This document shows positions 61,019 through 64,000 of a stretch of 64,000 nucleotides of DNA, piece by piece. How positions within the stretch are numbered: position 1 is the first letter of the stretch; each line of letters begins with the position of its first letter. The notes under the pieces were generated by a model. The model worked only from the letters and a program-made list of their open reading frames with translations, had not been told where the DNA came from and ran no database searches. Made by a program: the position numbers and the translations under genes. The stretch is from Bacillus sonorensis NBRC 101234 = KCTC 13918 (GTDB taxonomy: Bacteria; Bacillota; Bacilli; Bacillales; Bacillaceae): the NCBI RefSeq assembly GCF_001592005.1, contig NZ_BCVZ01000011.1:1-64000 (forward strand), read 5' to 3'.

Positions 61019-61751
61019 TTTAAAAGAAAAGGAGCTTGAGTCTCTGCTTCGTTTCCGCCTTGGGACGAAACGGACCGGCTCCTTGCTGTCTGTAAAGGGC
61101 GGACAGCTTTTGAATGAAGATTTTTTGAAACGCTATCTGCACGAGAGGAAAGGGCGGCTCAATGCTCCGAACGAGAAGGTTGCCGCCTCTTTGATGCTGA
61201 AAAGCTGCGGAATGCTCGTCGCGCTTCATTTTTATCTGTTTACTGTTTTCGGAAAACGTTTGCCCGGCGACCCTTCTTTGATGTCTTGGGAAATCGATGA
61301 TGAAAGTCAGGGCTGGCTGCCTTCCTTTTATTTTGACCGGGGGGCGGAAATCGCAGAGGGGAGCCGGGAAGAGCAGCTAAAAAAGCTGACGGAAGACGTG
61401 TTCAAGCATCATGTGAGTCAGCTGATTACATCATGTTGTCAGACATGCTCGATTTCAAAGCGGATTCTTTGGGAAAATATTGCGGTTTACCTTTTTTGGA
61501 TGTATGGCACGGTGCAGACGGAGATGACGGATCCGGAAATGAAAAAACGGGCCAAGCGGGATTTCTATTTTCTGTTATATGAAGCGGAGCCTGAGCTTTT
61601 TGGCTTGTCCGAGCATCCGTTTGCCGGATTTTATCCGGGGCAGGCAAAGGAACAGACGCGCTCTACCTGCTGTCTGTATTATGCAACGGACAAAAACGGT
61701 GTAACCTGCAGCACATGTCCGAGAAAAAAGCAAAAAGAAAGGGTGTCATGA
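61011..61751 (+). CDS. FhuF-like 2Fe-2S ferric siderophore reductase (FchR type)
   Basis: 246-residue cytoplasmic protein. The C-terminus has C220-C221-x11-C233-x2-C236 (TCC...[10 protein letters not shown]), the cluster pattern of FhuF-type iron reductases, which release iron from imported siderophores. An additional CCQTC cluster lies mid-protein. It resembles the B. halodurans reductase FchR in layout. It overlaps yusV by 8 bp and yusU by 4 bp, so it belongs to the import operon. The exact spacing differs by one residue from the CC-x10-C-x2-C I recall for FhuF. Confidence 0.8.
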   Translation: MLNLKEKELESLLRFRLGTKRTGSLLSVKGGQLLNEDFLKRYLHERKGRLNAPNEKVAASLMLKSCGMLVALHFYLFTVFGKRLPGDPSLMSWEIDDESQGWLPSFYFDRGAEIAEGSREEQLKKLTEDVFKHHVSQLITSCCQTCSISKRILWENIAVYLFWMYGTVQTEMTDPEMKKRAKRDFYFLLYEAEPELFGLSEHPFAGFYPGQAKEQTRSTCCLYYATDKNGVTCSTCPRKKQKERVS

Positions 61752-62002
61752 TGGAGCGGAAACTTCAGGAGCAGCTGGACGGACTCCTTGAAAAATATAC
61801 GGAGCTGCTTTTGGGCCGGACAGATAAAGAGCTTCAGGAACAGGTGAAAATGTGGATCGTTTATTCGCATATCGCCAAAAGCATGCCGCCGCTCGTCAAG
61901 CATTGGAATCATACATATCCAGATGCAAAAGAAGGAATTAAAGAAGTCATCCAAAGCATCAAAAAAATGAATGAAGCGCATCGCGCCGACCAGCAGAAAT
62001 AA
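61748..62002 (+). CDS. yusU: YusU, DUF2573-like small protein
   Basis: 84-residue helical protein with no cysteine and no signal: [23 protein letters not shown], then VKMWIVYSHIAKSMPPLVKHWN. Function unknown. AAAGGGTG precedes the ATG, which overlaps the reductase stop (ATGA). An in-frame ATG 33 bp upstream would give 95 residues, but its ribosome site is poor. Coupling to the reductase suggests a helper role in iron handling; that is inference. Confidence 0.75.
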   Translation: MMERKLQEQLDGLLEKYTELLLGRTDKELQEQVKMWIVYSHIAKSMPPLVKHWNHTYPDAKEGIKEVIQSIKKMNEAHRADQQK

Positions 62003-62029
62003 GCAGAGATATCTTCAATCTCTCTGCTT
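62001..62029. terminator. terminator between yusU and the CotF-like gene
   Basis: AAGCAGAGA pairs with TCTCTGCTT around an 11-nt loop between convergent genes. It overlaps the yusU stop codon by two bases. Confidence 0.75.
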
Positions 62030-62038
62030 ATGTTCGTT

Positions 62039-62380
62039 TTATTGGCTGTTTTGATAGGGCGACTGCATGTGAAGAGTCGATTGAAACTGCTGGTATGTCT
62101 GCTGGATTTTTTGCGCATCTTCCGCTTCAACTTTGTACCAGCCGTTTTGAAACATGACATCGTATAATCTCCGCTGTGCGTTTTGCGCTTCCTGAAAAAG
62201 AGGCTGAATGGCCTGATAAAGAGACGAGTGGCTCAGTTCATTCAGCGCTGTGGAGTATGCGGATGTGATATATTTTTCGGTAGTGAGCAGTTCATTGACA
62301 AAATCCCTGTCATTCATGGCGCTCGTCTTTGGAACGGGGGTTTCCTGATTGCCGATTTTTTGCTGATTTTGCTGGTTCAT
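62039..62380 (-). CDS. yusN: CotF-family spore coat-like protein (YusN-like)
   Basis: 113-residue Gln/Asn-rich protein. The central part MNDRDFVNELLTTEKYITSAYSTALNELSH...LFQEAQNAQRRLYDVMFQNGWYKVE is the CotF ferritin-like helical pattern of spore coat proteins. It is located where yusN lies in B. subtilis. It is preceded by a second CotF-like gene in the same direction (11-bp gap), presumably a sporulation operon. Confidence 0.78.
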   Translation of the reverse strand: MNQQNQQKIGNQETPVPKTSAMNDRDFVNELLTTEKYITSAYSTALNELSHSSLYQAIQPLFQEAQNAQRRLYDVMFQNGWYKVEAEDAQKIQQTYQQFQSTLHMQSPYQNSQ

Positions 62381-62391
62381 CTTTCGTCCTC

Positions 62392-62643
62392 CTATTGCAT
62401 ATAGCCTGACGGATTCTGGTTTTGTGCCTGACGAAGCTGCTCCAGAATCGTGTTGTAGTGGTTATGGTGCATTTGCCCGACGCGGTCAAGCTCTGCTTTT
62501 AGCGACTGATCCTGACACTGTTCCGCCATAAAATGAGCTTTTTTCATCGCGAGCAAATTCCAATTCAGCATATCCTGCAAATATAAATGATCCTTTGTAG
62601 AAATGACTGGCGGCGGTGCTGTCATTCCCTGCTGATTCTGCAT
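62392..62643 (-). CDS. small CotF-like coat protein
   Basis: 83-residue protein: STKDHLYLQDMLNWNLLAMKKAHFMAEQCQDQSLKAELDRVGQMHHNHYNTILEQL is a two-helix ferritin-like segment as in CotF paralogues. The C-terminus is Gln/Asn-rich. AAGGAGG lies 8 nt before the ATG at 62643; a longer in-frame start is rejected. Probably co-transcribed with the next CotF-like gene. Confidence 0.72.
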   Translation of the reverse strand: MQNQQGMTAPPPVISTKDHLYLQDMLNWNLLAMKKAHFMAEQCQDQSLKAELDRVGQMHHNHYNTILEQLRQAQNQNPSGYMQ

Positions 62644-62700
62644 GCTGGACGCCTCCTTTTGTTTTTTAATACGTAAAGATTGCAATGCTTTTAAAAAGGG

Positions 62701-62862
62701 CTAATGTTCTTCAGGAACACCTATGTTATGCTTTTTATACTGCTGGTTTTGACTTGTGCGTTTGCCGCCCGCATTTTCTTTTTTGTAGTCGGGCCCCGCG
62801 TTTCCTTTCATGCTTGCCGCGCTGACTGCCGCAGAAGAAGGGTTCTTTCTTTCGCGTACCAT
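62701..62862 (-). CDS. yuzL: YuzL-family small protein
   Basis: 53-residue basic, Asn/Ser/Lys-rich protein: MVRERKNPSSAAVSAASMKGNAGP...SQNQQYKKHNIGVPEEH. It resembles the YuzL family, which is found near yusL/fadN in Bacillus and is probably sporulation-linked. AGAGGAGGTGA is placed 5 nt before the ATG at 62862. The longer open frame upstream is not coding-like. Confidence 0.75.
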   Translation of the reverse strand: MVRERKNPSSAAVSAASMKGNAGPDYKKENAGGKRTSQNQQYKKHNIGVPEEH

Positions 62863-63042
62863 GCCTTCACCTCCTCTGTATAAGCCTGTCCCAAAAGCCG
62901 TGAAACATGTAACAAGCGAAAGCCCGGCTGCCGGCAACCATTCAAAAAATTTCTGACATTTTGCACGAAGGCTATTGAACTCATTTCCAAAATCTTTTAA
63001 GATGGAAGAAGACAGGGAAGTTTTATTTTTTTGAAGCAAAAA

Positions 63043-63060
63043 TGAATGAGTATTCATTCA
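63043..63060. promoter_or_regulatory. FadR (YsiA) operator
   Basis: TGAATGAGTATTCATTCA matches the Bacillus FadR consensus TGAATGAMTANTCATTCA except at the degenerate M position. It lies 21 bp before fadN. Confidence 0.88.
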
Positions 63061-63081
63061 AAGTGTGGGGGAGGATCATTC

Positions 63082-64000
63082 ATGGTCAAGCATATTCGAA
63101 AAGCCGCCGTTTTAGGATCAGGAGTCATGGGATCTGGAATCGCGGCTCATTTAGCCAATATCGGCATTCCTGTGTTAATGCTCGATATGGTTCCAAATGA
63201 ATTAACGGAAGAAGAAGAAAAAAAGGGCCGCACTCTTCAAGACCCCGACGTCCGCAACCGGCTGGCCAGAACGGCTGTCAAAAGGCTGCTCAAGCAAAAG
63301 CCGGCACCGCTGACTTCCAAGAAGAACATCGGCTATATCACGACAGGGAATATGGAAGATGATTTTGAAAAAATCAAAGAAGCCGATTGGATTATTGAAG
63401 TGGTCGTTGAAAATCTGGACATCAAAAAGCAAGTGTTTTCTAAAGTCGACCAATACAGAAAACAAGGGAGCATCGTCAGCAGCAACACCTCTGGAATTTC
63501 CGTCAAGCAAATGGCGGAGGGAAGATCACAGGATTTCAAAAAACACTTTTTGGGAACTCATTTTTTCAATCCAGCCCGCTATTTAAAGCTTCTGGAAATC
63601 ATTCCGATCGAAGAGACCGATCCGGACATACTGTCCTTTATGAAAGCATTTGGTGAGGACGTTCTTGGCAAAGGGGTGGTTGTCGCTAAAGACACGCCAA
63701 ACTTCATCGCCAACCGCATTGGAACATACGGACTTCTTGTGACGGTCCAGGAAATGCTTAAGGGCGGCTATTCGGTTGGTGAAGTGGATTCGATTACAGG
63801 CCCTCTCATCGGACGGCCGAAAAGCGCAACGTTCAGAACGCTTGATGTCGTCGGACTTGATACATTTTCACACGTCGCCAAAAATGTGCACGATCAGGTT
63901 GAAGGAGAAGAGAAAAAGATTTTCCGTCTGCCCGAGTTTATTGACAGCATGCTTCAAAACGGCTGGATCGGCAGCAAAGCGAAACAAGGCTTTTATAAAA
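63082..64000 (+). CDS. fadN: 3-hydroxyacyl-CoA dehydrogenase/enoyl-CoA hydratase FadN, 3'-truncated by window edge
   Basis: First 306 residues of the multifunctional fatty-acid beta-oxidation protein FadN (YusL). The NAD-binding GSGVMGSG is at 12-19. SSNTSGISV, FLGTHFFNPARYLKLLEIIP (catalytic His region) and DTPNFIANRIGTYG identify a 3-hydroxyacyl-CoA dehydrogenase domain. The window ends before the hydratase part. GGGGGAGGA precedes the ATG. The FadR operator directly upstream fits acyl-CoA-induced expression, and fadA-fadE should follow outside the window. Confidence 0.94.
   Translation, partial: MVKHIRKAAVLGSGVMGSGIAAHLANIGIPVLMLDMVPNELTEEEEKKGRTLQDPDVRNRLARTAVKRLLKQKPAPLTSKKNIGYITTGNMEDDFEKIKEADWIIEVVVENLDIKKQVFSKVDQYRKQGSIVSSNTSGISVKQMAEGRSQDFKKHFLGTHFFNPARYLKLLEIIPIEETDPDILSFMKAFGEDVLGKGVVVAKDTPNFIANRIGTYGLLVTVQEMLKGGYSVGEVDSITGPLIGRPKSATFRTLDVVGLDTFSHVAKNVHDQVEGEEKKIFRLPEFIDSMLQNGWIGSKAKQGFYK

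Overview
This window looks like chromosome of a Bacillus of the licheniformis/paralicheniformis group. The gene content and order follow the B. subtilis yvg-yvs-yvr-yvq-yvt-yus region, read in descending B. subtilis order: helD/yvgS, nhaK/yvgP, yvgN, yvgJ, yvsG, sspJ, yvsH, yvrH-yvrG, yvrD, btuF-btuC-btuD-yvqK, liaIHGFSR, gerAA-AB-AC, fumC, cssS-cssR, htrB, mrgA, yusZ, yusX, yusW, yusV, yusU, a CotF-like pair, yuzL and fadN. Species assignment is by recognition of protein sequences, not by a search. I see no phage, IS element, CRISPR array, tRNA or rRNA. The window opens inside helD and closes inside fadN.

Region by region. 1-11.5 kb: housekeeping and transport (HelD, CPA1 Na+/H+ antiporter, ROK sugar kinase, glyoxal reductase, drug efflux MFS, lipoteichoic acid primase). 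11.7-13.8 kb: the spore gene sspJ, which is very short, then a lysine riboswitch driving the permease yvsH. 13.8-16.9 kb: a Fur-box-controlled FecCD-FecCD-FecE iron-siderophore transporter with no binding protein. 17-19.5 kb: YvrH-YvrG two-component system. 19.6-27.9 kb: a galacturonate operon (uxaC, GPH symporter, exuR, uxaB, uxaA) ending in a cytoplasmic GH28 polygalacturonase; two perfect or near-perfect LacI-type operators precede it. 28-30.6 kb: LysR regulator, MOSC protein, YvrD. 30.9-35.2 kb: cobalamin riboswitch and B12 uptake/salvage operon, including a BtuD-CbiZ fusion. 35.3-36.3 kb: cytoplasmic pectin methylesterase behind a cre/LacI-type box. 36.3-41 kb: the complete lia cell-envelope stress operon with a LiaR box.

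41-45.4 kb: an unknown small membrane protein, the gerA germinant receptor operon and a 55-aa protein. 45.4-48.1 kb: fumarase, then a TetR regulator divergent from an unrecognised 54-aa basic protein, with repeated TGACY-N4-GGTCA palindromes around them. 48.1-52.3 kb: CssS-CssR secretion stress system, its target htrB, and the PerR-type gene mrgA. 52.3-57 kb: short-chain dehydrogenase, DD-carboxypeptidase, M3 oligopeptidase, YusW lipoprotein. 57-62 kb: a divergent Fur-controlled siderophore system (binding lipoprotein; two permeases, YusV ATPase, FhuF-like 2Fe-2S reductase and YusU in one overlapping operon). 62-63 kb: sporulation genes. 63 kb to the end: fadN behind a FadR operator.

How it fits together: two pectin genes and the uxa operon suggest import and intracellular processing of oligogalacturonides. 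Two Fur-linked importers serve siderophore iron, one with its own reductase. Three two-component systems (YvrGH, LiaSR, CssRS) monitor the envelope. Relative to the B. subtilis order as I remember it, the uxa-GH28 block, the pectinesterase, the 126-aa membrane protein and the yfiYZ-yfhA-like/reductase genes look like lineage-specific insertions.
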